Source of the DNA: an uncultured Pseudomonadota bacterium
GTDB taxonomy: Bacteria; Pseudomonadota; Gammaproteobacteria; Steroidobacterales; Steroidobacteraceae
Direction: 5' to 3'
DNA: 64,000 bases
Assembly: GCA_903884235.1 (NCBI GenBank)
Contig: CAISEB010000041.1
Location: forward strand, 47,890 to 111,889
Under the pieces are notes generated by a model. That model did no database searches, had not been told where the DNA came from, and saw only the letters and a list, made by a program, of their open reading frames with translations. Shown piece by piece: positions 19,327-27,882 of the stretch; position 1 is the stretch's first letter; the number at the start of each line of letters is the position of its first letter. A program made the translations under genes and the position numbers.

Positions 19327-21003
19327 ATGACGGAATCTTTTGCCCAGCTGTTCGAAGAGAGCCTGGCTAACCAGCGTTTTCGCCCCGGCCAGATCCTGAA
19401 CGGCTTGGTCGTCGAAGTCGGCCAGGACTACGTGATCGTCAACGCGGGCCTGAAGTCCGAAGCGGTCATCTCGATCGACCAGTTTAAGAATGAGAAGGGT
19501 GAGATCGAAGTCGTCGCCGGCGACGAAGTCGAAGTGGCCCTGGACTCGGTCGAGGACGGCTCCGGCGAGACGCGCCTGTCGCGCGAGAAGGCCAAGCGGG
19601 CCCGCACCTGGACCCGCCTCGAGACCGCGTTCAACGAACAGCAGGTCGTCACCGGCATCATCAATGGCCGCGTGAAGGGTGGCTTCACGGTCGAGATCGA
19701 GAACGTCCGCGCGTTCCTGCCGGGCTCGCTCGTCGACGTGCGCCCCGTGCGCGATCCGTCGTACCTCGAGGGCAAGGTCCTCGAGTTCAAGGTCATCAAG
19801 CTCGACCAGAAGCGCAACAACGTCGTCGTCTCGCGCCGTGCGGTCGTCGAGCAGGAGTACAGCGCGGAGCGCTCGGCGCTGCTGGACAACCTGGCCGAGG
19901 GCTCGGTCGTCAAGGGCACCGTCAAGAACCTCACCGACTACGGCGCGTTCGTCGACCTCGGTGGCATCGACGGCCTGCTGCACATCACGGACATGGCGTG
20001 GAAGCGCGTCAAGCACCCATCGGAAGTGGTCAAGGTCGGTGACGAGATCGACGTCCGCATCCTGAAGTTCGACCGCGAGCGCCAGCGCGTCTCGCTCGGC
20101 ATCAAGCAGCTCGGTGCCGATCCCTGGCAGAACATCGCCCGCCGCTACCCGCCGAACACGCGGATCTGGGGCAAGGTCACGAACATCGCCGACTACGGCT
20201 GCTTCGTCGAGATCGAGGAGGGCGTCGAGGGCCTCGTCCACGTCTCGGAAATGGACTGGACCAACAAGAACGTCAACCCGGCCAAGGTCGTGCACGTCGG
20301 CCAGGAAGCCGAGGTCATGGTGCTGGACATCGACGAGGAGCGCCGCCGCATCTCGCTCGGCCTCAAGCAGTGCAAGCCGAACCCCTGGAAGGAGTTCTCG
20401 GAGAACTTCAACCGCGACGACCGCGTCTCGGGCCAGATCAAGTCGATCACCGATTTCGGCATCTTCATCGGCCTGTCGGGCGGCATCGACGGCCTCGTGC
20501 ACCTGTCGGACATCTCCTGGGACGTGCCCGGCGAGGAAGCGGTGCGCAACTACCAGAAGGGCCAGACCCTCGAGGCGGTGGTGCTGTCGATCGACCCGGA
20601 GCGCGAGCGCATCTCGCTCGGCATCAAGCAGATGGCGAAGGACCCGTTCTCCTCGTTCATCGCGCAGCACCCGAAGGGCAGCGTCGTCAAGGGCGTGGTC
20701 CGCGAGGTGGATGCCAAGGGCGCGATCATCGACCTGCCGGGCGCGGTCGAGGGCTACCTGCGCGCCTCCGAGCTTGCGCGTGACCGCGTCGAGGACGCGC
20801 GTACCGTGCTCAAGGTCGGCGACGAGGTCGAGGCGAAGTTCACGGGCGTCGACCGCAAGTCGCGCGCGATCGCGCTGTCGATCAAGGCCAAGGAAGTGCA
20901 CGACGAGCAGGAGGCGATGCAGGCGTATCGCACCGACTCGCCGACGGGCACCAGCCTCGGCGACCTCCTGAAGGAGCAGCTGTCGGACCGCGACAACTCC
21001 TGA
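19327..21003 (+). CDS. rpsA: 30S ribosomal protein S1
   Basis: A 558-residue S1 protein that brings mRNA to the small ribosomal subunit. It starts [20 protein letters not shown] and contains six S1 (OB-fold) repeats of about 75-90 residues, each with the G-x-V...D-Y-G-A/C-F-V pattern. Repeats 3 to 5 are clearest: [40 protein letters not shown] and [19 protein letters not shown]. Typical ISLGIKQ strands end several repeats. The last domain is the most divergent. The ATG has GGAAA about 10 nt upstream. ihfB follows after a strong hairpin. Confidence 0.96.
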   Translation: MTESFAQLFEESLANQRFRPGQILNGLVVEVGQDYVIVNAGLKSEAVISIDQFKNEKGEIEVVAGDEVEVALDSVEDGSGETRLSREKAKRARTWTRLETAFNEQQVVTGIINGRVKGGFTVEIENVRAFLPGSLVDVRPVRDPSYLEGKVLEFKVIKLDQKRNNVVVSRRAVVEQEYSAERSALLDNLAEGSVVKGTVKNLTDYGAFVDLGGIDGLLHITDMAWKRVKHPSEVVKVGDEIDVRILKFDRERQRVSLGIKQLGADPWQNIARRYPPNTRIWGKVTNIADYGCFVEIEEGVEGLVHVSEMDWTNKNVNPAKVVHVGQEAEVMVLDIDEERRRISLGLKQCKPNPWKEFSENFNRDDRVSGQIKSITDFGIFIGLSGGIDGLVHLSDISWDVPGEEAVRNYQKGQTLEAVVLSIDPERERISLGIKQMAKDPFSSFIAQHPKGSVVKGVVREVDAKGAIIDLPGAVEGYLRASELARDRVEDARTVLKVGDEVEAKFTGVDRKSRAIALSIKAKEVHDEQEAMQAYRTDSPTGTSLGDLLKEQLSDRDNS

Positions 21004-21017
21004 TGATGTTGAGCGTC

Positions 21018-21041
21018 GGCCGGCGCCTTCGGGCGCCGGCC
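21018..21041 (+). terminator. Strong GC hairpin after rpsA
   Basis: GGCCGGCGCC (21018-21027), TTCG tetraloop, GGCGCCGGCC (21032-21041): a perfect 10-bp stem. No U-tract follows, so it may be a processing or partial termination signal between rpsA and ihfB rather than a full intrinsic terminator. Confidence 0.55.
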
Positions 21042-21090
21042 GGTCGCGTGACCCGATTGCCCCAAGTGACCGCCGACCCCGGATGCCCTC

Positions 21091-21393
21091 ATGACCAAGT
21101 CGGAACTGATCGAGATCATCACGACCAAGCAGAAGCATCTGCCGGCCAAGGACGTCGAGCTCGCGGTCAAGCAGATCCTCGAGATCATGAGCGACGCGCT
21201 CGCGACCGGCGAGCGCATTGAGATCCGCGGCTTCGGCAGCTTCGCGCTGCACTTCCGCCCGCCGCGCCAGGGCCGCAACCCGAAGACGGGCGAGGCGGTG
21301 TCGCTGCAGGGCAAGCACGTGCCGCACTTCAAGCCTGGCAAGGACCTGCGCGAGCGGGTCAACGACGGCCAGCAGTACCCGATCCGCGAGTGA
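21091..21393 (+). CDS. ihfB: Integration host factor subunit beta
   Basis: A 100-residue DNA-bending protein of the HU/IHF family that pairs with IhfA. It shows [20 protein letters not shown], the dimer helix [40 protein letters not shown] and the beta-arm tip [20 protein letters not shown] with its intercalating Pro (RNPKTG), then [11 protein letters not shown]. Position downstream of rpsA and upstream of lapA is the standard gammaproteobacterial arrangement and supports beta rather than alpha or HU. Confidence 0.95.
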   Translation: MTKSELIEIITTKQKHLPAKDVELAVKQILEIMSDALATGERIEIRGFGSFALHFRPPRQGRNPKTGEAVSLQGKHVPHFKPGKDLRERVNDGQQYPIRE

Positions 21394-21472
21394 GCTGAGG
21401 CTCGCCGCCGAGTTCCCCCGCACGCGCCACCGCGCGTGCTAGATTGTGGCGCGGGCCTTCCCCGGGTGCGCC

Positions 21473-21769
21473 ATGTTCTCTCGACTCCTCCAGGTCCTGT
21501 CCTTCGCCGTACTCGCGCTGCTGTGCGCGGGCTTCGTCCGGCTGAACGCGACACCGACCCAGCTCGACCTCTATTTCACGATCCTGCCGGCCACGGTGGG
21601 CGAGGCGCTCGTCGGCGCCGTGCTCGTCGGCTGGCTCGTCGGGCTCGCCGGCGCGCTCGCCTGGCTGCGCGCGCTCGCCCGCGAGCGCGCCGCGCTCGAG
21701 CGTGCGCTGCGCCTCGCCGAGGGCGAGGTGCGCACGCTGCGCGCCGTCGCGCCGTCGCATGCACGCTAG
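21473..21769 (+). CDS. lapA: LapA domain-containing membrane protein
   Basis: A 98-residue inner-membrane protein of the LapA/YciS family, which works with LapB to set LPS levels through LpxC turnover. Two hydrophobic helices are visible (about 4-24 and 38-62, GEALVGAVLVGWLVGLAGAL), with the LNATPTQLDLYF strand region between them and a cytoplasmic Arg/Glu/Ala coiled-coil tail. ATG 21473 (MFSRLLQVLSFAVLALL) is preferred over a GTG at 21446. The stop overlaps the lapB start by 11 nt. Confidence 0.82.
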   Translation: MFSRLLQVLSFAVLALLCAGFVRLNATPTQLDLYFTILPATVGEALVGAVLVGWLVGLAGALAWLRALARERAALERALRLAEGEVRTLRAVAPSHAR

Positions 21770-22940
21770 CTGGGTCGAGGCCGCGCTGATCGGCGGCGGC
21801 GCGATCGTCGGCTGGTACGCGACGCACCGCTGGCGCGTATCCGGGGCGCCTGCGCCGCGCGGGCCCTCGAGCGACTACCTCGAGGGCCTCAACTACCTCG
21901 TCAACGAGCAGCCCGACCGCGCCGTCGAGGCGTTCCTGCGCGCGGTCGCCGTCGATCGCGACACCGTCGAGACGCAGTTCGCGCTCGGCGCCCTGTTCCG
22001 CCGTCGCGGCGAGGTCGACCGCGCGATCCGCGTGCACCAGAACCTGATCGCGCGCGAGACGCTGGAGCCTGCGTTCCGCGAGCAGGCGAGCTACGCGCTC
22101 GCGCAGGACTACCTGCGCGCGGGCCTGTACGACCGCGCCGAGAAGCTGCTGCTGGAGCTCGCCGAGGGCGGCACCTACCGCATCGCGGCGCTCAAGGACC
22201 TGTCCTCGATCTACGAGCTGGAGCGCGACTGGGACAAGGCCATCGCGATCCACCACAAGCTCGCGCGCATCGGTCGCACGGACCATCCGACCGCGATCGC
22301 CCACTACCACTGCGAGATCGCCGAGGCCGCGCTCGCCGCCGGCGAGCTTGACCGCGCCGAGCAGCACCTCGACATGGCGCGCGCCGAGCAGAAGCGCTTC
22401 CCGCGCGCGATGCTGCTCGCCGCGGACCTTGCGATCGTGCGCAAGGACCCCGCGGACGCCGTGCGCCTGCTGCGCTCGGTGCCGCTGCAGAGCCCGCAGC
22501 TCGCAGGCGAGGTGCTGCCGCGCCTCGTCCGGGCGCTGACCGCGGCGGGGCGCGAGGCCGACCTCGCGGCGCTGCTCGGCGACCTCGCCGGGGACGGCAA
22601 GGACGTCGCCGATGCGATCGCCCACGCGGCGATCCTCGCCGGGGCGCTGTCGGCGCCGGCGCTGCTCGCGCTCGCGCGCGACTACGTCGGGCGCGAGCCC
22701 GCGGTCGCCGAGACCGTGGCGGCGCTGCTGCCCGAGGGGGTGCCGGACGAGGCGACGCTGCGGCGCCTGTGCGCGGCGCTCAGGCGCCAGGCGCTGCGGG
22801 CGCCGCGGTTCCGTTGCGGGAATTGCGGCTTTTCGGCGGCCAGCTTCTTCTGGCAGTGTCCGGGGTGCAAGAGCTGGGACACGCTGAAGCCGCTGACGCC
22901 GTCGGATCTCGCCGGCCGGCCCCCCGGCGCGGCCCGCTGA
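21759..22940 (+). CDS. lapB: Lipopolysaccharide assembly protein B
   Basis: A 393-residue inner-membrane-anchored TPR protein (YciM/LapB) that presents LpxC to the FtsH protease to balance LPS synthesis. An N-terminal hydrophobic anchor ([20 protein letters not shown]) is followed by [20 protein letters not shown], the family hallmark, and a run of TPR units to about residue 330. The C-terminal rubredoxin-like knuckle has [20 protein letters not shown], four Cys for metal binding, then [12 protein letters not shown] 21759 overlaps lapA. Confidence 0.93.
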   Translation: MHASWVEAALIGGGAIVGWYATHRWRVSGAPAPRGPSSDYLEGLNYLVNEQPDRAVEAFLRAVAVDRDTVETQFALGALFRRRGEVDRAIRVHQNLIARETLEPAFREQASYALAQDYLRAGLYDRAEKLLLELAEGGTYRIAALKDLSSIYELERDWDKAIAIHHKLARIGRTDHPTAIAHYHCEIAEAALAAGELDRAEQHLDMARAEQKRFPRAMLLAADLAIVRKDPADAVRLLRSVPLQSPQLAGEVLPRLVRALTAAGREADLAALLGDLAGDGKDVADAIAHAAILAGALSAPALLALARDYVGREPAVAETVAALLPEGVPDEATLRRLCAALRRQALRAPRFRCGNCGFSAASFFWQCPGCKSWDTLKPLTPSDLAGRPPGAAR

Positions 22941-23005
22941 CAGCGCACGGTCGGGCGTCACACGGCTCCGGTATCATCCCGGCCAGTCCAGTTCCGAGGT
23001 CCTCC

Positions 23006-23899
23006 ATGTCCACGATCCGCAAGCCGGTCCGCACCGCGGTGTTCCCCGTCGCCGGCCGGGGTACCCGCTTCCTGCCCGCCACCAAGGCGAGCCCCAAGGA
23101 AATGCTGCCGATCGTCGACAAGCCGCTGATCCAGTACGCGGTGGAGGAGGCGCTCGCCGCCGGGGCCACCCAGCTCGTGTTCATCACCGGCAGCGCGAAG
23201 CGCGCGATCGAGGATCACTTCGACTCGGCGCCCGAGCTCGAGGCGGCGCTGCAGGGCAAGGAGGAGCTCCTCGACACGCTGCGCAGCATCGTGCCGGCGA
23301 ACGCGACCTGCATCTACATCCGCCAGCCGGCGCCGCTCGGACTTGGGCACGCGGTGCTGTGCGCGCGTCCCGTGGTCGGCGACGAGCCGTTCTTCATCCA
23401 CCTCGCGGACGACCTGATCGACGCCAAGGTGCCGTGCCTGAAGCAGATGGCCGCGGTCTACGCCGAACACGGCGGCAGCGTGCTCGGCGTGCAGACGGTC
23501 GAGCGCAAGGACACGGACAAGTACGGCATCGTCGCCACCGAGCCGATGAGCGAGCGGCTGTCGCGGATCACCTCGATGGTCGAGAAGCCGAAGCCCGCGG
23601 ATGCGCCCTCGACGCTCGCGGTCGTCGGCCGCTACCTCTTGAGCCCGCGCGTGTTCGACCATCTGGCGACCATCGGCCGCGGCGCGGGCGGGGAGATCCA
23701 GCTGACCGACGGCATCGCGGCGCTGCTGAAGGAAGAGCCCGTGTACGCGTACGCGTTCGAGGGCAAGCGCTACGACTGCGGCAGCAAGCTCGGCTACCTC
23801 GAGGCGACCGTCGAGTACGGGCTCAAGCACCCGCAGCTCGGCGAGCCGTTCATCCAGATGCTCTCGAAGCTGCTCGCGGATCGGCTGCGACGCGGCTGA
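23006..23899 (+). CDS. galU: UTP--glucose-1-phosphate uridylyltransferase
   Basis: A 297-residue nucleotidyltransferase making UDP-glucose for envelope polysaccharides. Signatures: [20 protein letters not shown] and [21 protein letters not shown] (nucleotide-binding), [88 protein letters not shown] and [21 protein letters not shown] precedes the ATG by about 7 nt. Last gene of the conserved block; the accessory region starts after it. Confidence 0.95.
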   Translation: MSTIRKPVRTAVFPVAGRGTRFLPATKASPKEMLPIVDKPLIQYAVEEALAAGATQLVFITGSAKRAIEDHFDSAPELEAALQGKEELLDTLRSIVPANATCIYIRQPAPLGLGHAVLCARPVVGDEPFFIHLADDLIDAKVPCLKQMAAVYAEHGGSVLGVQTVERKDTDKYGIVATEPMSERLSRITSMVEKPKPADAPSTLAVVGRYLLSPRVFDHLATIGRGAGGEIQLTDGIAALLKEEPVYAYAFEGKRYDCGSKLGYLEATVEYGLKHPQLGEPFIQMLSKLLADRLRRG

Positions 23900-23968
23900 A
23901 TCCGACCTGCCGGACCCGCGTGCGCGGCTGCCCCCCGATCCCGGGAGGCGATTCGGCCCCTGGCCGGA

Positions 23969-24286
23969 TCAGACGCCCGCGAGCAGGAAGTCGAGTGCCG
24001 CGATGATCTTCTGGCGATCCCGGGAGGCGTCGGCCACCACCGGGCCGAGCTCGCGGCGGGCGACTGCGGAGAGCTGCGGCGTGACCATAAGGTAGGTCTT
24101 GCCCTCGACGCTGATCGTCGGGACGAGCGTGTCCATCGAACGGCCTCGCGCCGGGCTTGCCGGTGACAACGGCACGACAACCCGCGTCGCGAGGGGATCG
24201 AGCAGATCGGACTGGATGTCGAGCAGCAACGGAAACCGTGCCCTGGTCTGGGCATGCTTGTTCCGATAGACAGCGAATTGCGCCAT
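23969..24286 (-). CDS. ccdB: CcdB family toxin
   Basis: A 105-residue CcdB-like toxin; the family poisons DNA gyrase. It shows the start MAQFAVYRNKHAQTRARFPL, the strand LLLDIQSDLLDPLATRVVVP, the PTISVEGKTYLMVTPQLSAV strand block and the C-terminal helix DASRDRQKIIAALDFLLAG, which matches the region that contacts GyrA. Length fits the family. The start overlaps the antitoxin stop by one base. Opposite in orientation to the galU block. Confidence 0.9.
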   Translation of the reverse strand: MAQFAVYRNKHAQTRARFPLLLDIQSDLLDPLATRVVVPLSPASPARGRSMDTLVPTISVEGKTYLMVTPQLSAVARRELGPVVADASRDRQKIIAALDFLLAGV

Positions 24287-24525
24287 CAGAATTCGCGCAG
24301 CGAGTCGCCGAACACGCCGTGTTCGTCGACGTCCCGGTTGTAGGCATCGATGCCCGCGGCGTTGGCGGCAAGCCACTCCTCCCGGCGCTGGGTTCGCAGC
24401 TGAAGTTCCAGCGCCGCCTCGAGGATTGCGGACAGGTTGATACCCCGGCTTCGTGCAGAGTCCAGCAGATCGGCCGAAACCGACACGTTGACGGCCCGCT
24501 TTCTCGTGCGGAGCGGGGATGCCAT
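24286..24525 (-). CDS. ccdA: CcdA family antitoxin
   Basis: A 79-residue antitoxin. The N-terminal ribbon-helix-helix (TRKRAVNVSVSADLLDSARS, GINLSAILEAAL) binds DNA. The C-terminal half (EEWLAANAAGIDAYNRDVDE, HGVFGDSLREF) is the intrinsically disordered CcdB-neutralising segment, with the conserved Y-N-x-x-V-x-E-x-G motif. AGGTGA lies 6 nt before the ATG. A long palindrome sits 20 nt upstream. Translation is coupled to ccdB. Confidence 0.9.
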   Translation of the reverse strand: MASPLRTRKRAVNVSVSADLLDSARSRGINLSAILEAALELQLRTQRREEWLAANAAGIDAYNRDVDEHGVFGDSLREF

Positions 24526-24544
24526 GGTTCGTCACCTATCAGGT

Positions 24545-24567
24545 AATGCGCATAGCCTATGCGCATT
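24545..24567 (-). promoter_or_regulatory. Palindromic operator of the ccdAB module
   Basis: Arms AATGCGCATAG (24545-24555) and CTATGCGCATT (24557-24567) are perfect inverted repeats about one central base, 20 nt upstream of ccdA. The placement suits autorepression by the CcdA-CcdB complex. Confidence 0.65.
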
Positions 24568-24809
24568 TCTCGTGTGCGGCAAATCGGGCGCACCCCGGCC
24601 GGGAACGTCCACGGGCGCGCCGACCTCGGACCGGTGTTCGAGCGCGATGCGGGCCGGCGCGGCCTGCTGCAGCATGGGCCTCGATGTGAGAAGCTGAATC
24701 ATTCTCGATTGCCGTGCTCCCCGGGGGCGCGGCCGAGCAGGCGGGGACTGAGCCCCGCCGAGATGAAGGCCCGCCCTGCGGACCCGCCCTGGAGCCGAGT
24801 GACCGCGCG

Positions 24810-26690
24810 ATGAACGATTCGACGAAGGCCATCTTCCTCAGCTACACCGCGCAGGACGCCGAAGCCGCGAAGCGGCTCTCCGATGCGCTGCGTTCCGCCG
24901 GCATCGAGACCTGGTTCGACCAGAGCGAGCTGCGCGGTGGCGACGCCTGGGACGCGGCGATCCGCCGCCAGATCAAGGCCTGCGCGCTGTTCCTGCCGGT
25001 GCTGTCCCGCAATTCCCACGAGCGCGCCGAGGGCTACTTCCGGCTCGAGTGGAAGCTCGCCGTCGATCGATCGCACCTGATGGCGGCGGACCGGCCGTTC
25101 CTGCTGCCGATCGTCGTCGACGACCTCGACGAGCCGACCGCGCGCGTGCCCGAGCGCTTCCGCGAGGTGCAGTGGACGCGACTGCCCGGTGGCGTGGCGA
25201 CGCCCGCGTTCGTCGCGCACGTCGCCGAGCTCCTCGCCCGTGCTCAGGAGGGCAACCTCGCCGGTCCCGCGGAGCGGCCGGAGCGGCGCGTGCCGGAGTC
25301 GCCGCCGACCGTGGCGGTCGCCCCCGCGCGCCCGTCGAGGCGAGGACTCTGGATCGGGCTCGCTGCGCTCGCGCTCGTCGCCGTGGTTGCCGCGGGCGTC
25401 GTGCTGAAGCGCGGCGCGGTCGGCAGCGCCGTCGTGCCGTATTCGCCGGAGGACCGGCGCATGACCTTCGCGGTGCTGCCGATCGAGTCCCCGGCGGGCG
25501 ACGCCGCCGCCGCCGAGGTCGCGCTCGCGACCGGCGATCGGGTCGCCACCGCCTTCGAGGCCAACACGCTCTGGGACCAGTGGGACCAGATGGTGCCGCG
25601 GCAAAGCGTGCAACAGGCCACCGCCAAGCACGTGGGATTCCGCGAGCTCGGCCGGGCGCTCAACGTGCACTTCCTGGTCCGCGGCCATGTCCAGCACGCC
25701 GATGCCGGCTGGAAGGTCGAGCTTTACACGATCGACGCTGAATCCGAGCGCGTGCTCGGCACGGAGACGCTGGAGTTCCAGCTGTCCGCGCGAGTCCCGC
25801 CGTGGCCCGACGACGTCGTCTTCGCCGTCTGGGACCTGAGCTACGCGGGCTTGAAGCACGAGGCCACGCGCGTCGCGTCGCTGCCCGTGGAGCGGCTCGA
25901 CGTGCGCGACCTGGCCATGCGTGCCTACGTCGCCTGGCGCACCCACCACGACTCGGATGCCAAGGTCGCCTACGACTCGGCGAACGTGCTGTTGAAGCGC
26001 GCAGCGCAGCTCGCGCCGGACGACCGGGCGGTGATCTACCTGACCGCGGCGACCAATCTGTGCGACTGCGTCAACGGCTGGTCGAAGAACCCCGAGGAGC
26101 AGATCGCGATCGGCACCGAGGCGATGCAGCGCTACCTCGAGATCGATCCTCTCTTTCCGCCGATGCTGTCGCACAAGGCGGATCTGGCGATCCTGCGCGG
26201 CCGCTACGAGGACGCGCTGCTGATCGCGGACCAGATGCTCGCGCACAATCCGCGTTCGTCGTTCGGGCTGCCGATCAAGGCAACGGCGCTGCTGAAGCTC
26301 GGTCGCGCCAAGGAGGCGCTTGCGGTCGGCGCCGAGATCATCGAGCACTACGCGCAGGACTGGCCGCCAGGCTACTCGCTGATGGCCAACATCGACTACG
26401 CGCTCGGCGATGACGCGAAGGCCGCCGAGCTCGCGCGCCGGGCGGTCACCGCGATGAGCCCGCAGGACCTCAGGAATCCGGTGTCGGGTCCGATCCAGCT
26501 GACGCTGGTTGCGGCAGAGGCCCGGCTTGGCCACGCCGAACGGGCGAAGGCCGCGCTCGCAGACTTCCAGGCCGCCGTGCCTGCGGTGCGGACGGTCGGC
26601 GCGGTGCGCAAGTGGATCCGCGGCAACGCGGACCTCGCCGGATACGAGCCGCTGTATGCCGGGCTCAGGCTCGCGGGAATGCCGGACTGA
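24810..26690 (+). CDS. TIR domain protein with transmembrane helix and TPR region
   Basis: A 626-residue single-pass membrane protein. The cytoplasmic TIR domain occupies about 5-130: KAIFLSYTAQDAEAAKRLSD, GIETWFDQSELRGGDAWDA, CALFLPVLSRNS and FRLEWKLA, whose Glu80 fits the catalytic position of TIR NADases. A transmembrane helix spans about 180-200. Next is a TolB/FlgO-like segment (MTFAVLPIESPAGD ... LGRALNVHFLVRGHVQ, about 218-310) and helical repeats resembling TPRs (about 375-600). The same TM-TolB-TPR backbone is seen in bacterial adenylate-cyclase and transcription-regulator receptors. ATG 24810 is the first codon before the TIR fold; no partner gene is visible. Role in signalling or defence is unproven. 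Confidence 0.78.
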   Translation: MNDSTKAIFLSYTAQDAEAAKRLSDALRSAGIETWFDQSELRGGDAWDAAIRRQIKACALFLPVLSRNSHERAEGYFRLEWKLAVDRSHLMAADRPFLLPIVVDDLDEPTARVPERFREVQWTRLPGGVATPAFVAHVAELLARAQEGNLAGPAERPERRVPESPPTVAVAPARPSRRGLWIGLAALALVAVVAAGVVLKRGAVGSAVVPYSPEDRRMTFAVLPIESPAGDAAAAEVALATGDRVATAFEANTLWDQWDQMVPRQSVQQATAKHVGFRELGRALNVHFLVRGHVQHADAGWKVELYTIDAESERVLGTETLEFQLSARVPPWPDDVVFAVWDLSYAGLKHEATRVASLPVERLDVRDLAMRAYVAWRTHHDSDAKVAYDSANVLLKRAAQLAPDDRAVIYLTAATNLCDCVNGWSKNPEEQIAIGTEAMQRYLEIDPLFPPMLSHKADLAILRGRYEDALLIADQMLAHNPRSSFGLPIKATALLKLGRAKEALAVGAEIIEHYAQDWPPGYSLMANIDYALGDDAKAAELARRAVTAMSPQDLRNPVSGPIQLTLVAAEARLGHAERAKAALADFQAAVPAVRTVGAVRKWIRGNADLAGYEPLYAGLRLAGMPD

Positions 26691-26786
26691 CCGCTACCGG
26701 CCTGGCTTCCGCAAGGTCGGTGGCGGCGTCGCGACGCGCCGTCGCCTAGGGCGCAGGCGTCAGGAATGGCCCGATGGGGATGCGAA

Positions 26787-26827
26787 TTGACAGGGGTTCA
26801 CTTCAAATATAGTCTAGTCTGACTAGA
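26787..26827 (+). promoter_or_regulatory. Promoter and operator of the Phd/VapC module
   Basis: Perfect -35 TTGACA (26787-26792). TATAGT at 26808 or TAGTCT at 26810 can serve as -10 (spacers 15 or 17). The -10 overlaps an inverted repeat TCTAGTC-T-GACTAGA (26813-26827), a good site for antitoxin autorepression. GGAGGG follows before the antitoxin ATG at 26842. Confidence 0.6.
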
Positions 26828-26841
26828 TTTTGGAGGGTCTC

Positions 26842-27090
26842 ATGACGTCGTGGCCACTGCAGGACGCCAAGGCGCGCCTGAGCGAGCTGGTGAAGCGCGC
26901 CGGCAGCGAAGGACCGCAGGAGATCCGGGTCCATGGCCGGCCGGCCGTGATCGTCGTCTCGCACGCCGACTACATCCGCCTGACCTCGCCCGCCGAGAGA
27001 CTGGTCGAGTTTCTCGCCAACTCCCCCCTCAAGGGGATCGACCTCGATCTGGAGAGGGACCGCTCCGGTGAACGCGACGTCACGCTGTGA
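26842..27090 (+). CDS. Phd/YefM family antitoxin
   Basis: An 82-residue antitoxin. The Phd/YefM DNA-binding fold is plain: WPLQDAKARLSELVKRAGSE, then GPQEIRVHGRPAVIVVSHADY. The C-terminal part (LVEFLANSPLKGIDLDLERD) is the toxin-binding tail, including the S-P-L-x-G-x-D-L-D-L-E-R-D motif common in partners of PIN toxins. ATG 26842 has GGAGGG 7 nt upstream and is preferred over an ATG at 26830 inside the leader. The stop overlaps the toxin GTG (GTGA). Confidence 0.9.
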   Translation: MTSWPLQDAKARLSELVKRAGSEGPQEIRVHGRPAVIVVSHADYIRLTSPAERLVEFLANSPLKGIDLDLERDRSGERDVTL

Positions 27091-27503
27091 GCTACTTGCT
27101 CGACACGAATGTCGTATCCGAACTGGTCCGGGCTCGGCCGGATCCCCAGGTCGTCGACTGGGTCCGGCGGACGTCGGACTATGGGCTCTACCTGTCGGTG
27201 CTATCGATCGGTGAACTCCGCAAGGGCGTCGAGCGACTGCCGGTCGGTGAGCGCCGCGAACGGCTCGTGCACTGGGTGGAATGGGCGCTGCCCGCATGGT
27301 TCGGATCCAGGCTCCTGCCGATCGACCTGCGTATCGCGGAACGCTGGGGGCGCACTTGCGCATCGAATCCACGAGCGCTGCCCGCAATCGACACACTGCT
27401 CGCCGCGACGGCGTTGGCGCACGATCTTGCGATGGTCACCCGCAACGTCGCGGATTTCGAGGTGCCGGGATTGCGTGTAATCGATCCATGGACCTCGCCT
27501 TGA
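27087..27503 (+). CDS. VapC-like PIN domain toxin
   Basis: A 138-residue PIN-domain ribonuclease, the toxin partner of the upstream Phd-like antitoxin. MSYLLDTNVVSELVRARPDP gives the first Asp of the metal site, LYLSVLSIGELRKGVERLP the Glu, and LPAIDTLLAATALAHDLAMV with TRNVADFEVPGLRVIDPW the last acidic residues. Such toxins usually cut tRNA or rRNA. GTG start is fused to the antitoxin stop. Full length and intact. Confidence 0.9.
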   Translation: MSYLLDTNVVSELVRARPDPQVVDWVRRTSDYGLYLSVLSIGELRKGVERLPVGERRERLVHWVEWALPAWFGSRLLPIDLRIAERWGRTCASNPRALPAIDTLLAATALAHDLAMVTRNVADFEVPGLRVIDPWTSP

Positions 27504-27697
27504 CCTCGATGTGCGCAAGGCGCAGCGCCGCCTCGACGAAAGCGCAGGGACGCGCTGACCCCGCTGCGACGGATGCGTGAGCAGAGGGGCTGCCGCGAAG
27601 TGATGAGCGCTCATGCCGCGCTCGTTCCGCGGACCACTCGATTTCTGACTGAACGCATCAATTTCTGACGCAGGTCTCGGGCATCGTCGCCACTAGG

Positions 27698-27846
27698 ATG
27701 GCGACAATGACCGCAAGTCCTGTACCGAACGTGATTCGCACGCTGCGCTTCAAATTGCGCCGCGAAGGGTATGCCTGGCTCGAGGCGGCGGCGGTCGAGG
27801 TCAACCAGGCCTGGGACTGGTCGAATGAGGTCAGCTACAAGGCGGC
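27698..27846 (+). pseudogene. Truncated TnpB-like fragment (IS200/IS605 family)
   Basis: The first 50 codons read MATMTASPVPNVIRTLRFKL followed by NQAWDWSNEVSYKAAR, matching the start of TnpB/OrfB proteins (RNA-guided nucleases of IS605-type elements). Similarity stops at about 27846. The frame then runs into unrelated DNA and the 3' end of the convergent protease gene. No RuvC domain, zinc finger, TnpA or element ends are visible, so this is a dead remnant. The 27504-27697 stretch before it holds no gene I can support. Confidence 0.55.
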
Positions 27847-27882
27847 ACGGATGGGTCCGGCCGCTGCCGCGGAACCTGCGAC

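Noticed and set aside
17770..21423. Minus-strand open frame of over 1200 codons opposite aroA, cmk, rpsA and ihfB
   Set aside because: Same GC-rich shadow effect across four well-identified plus-strand genes; low-complexity Arg/Val/Leu/Asp composition and no motifs.
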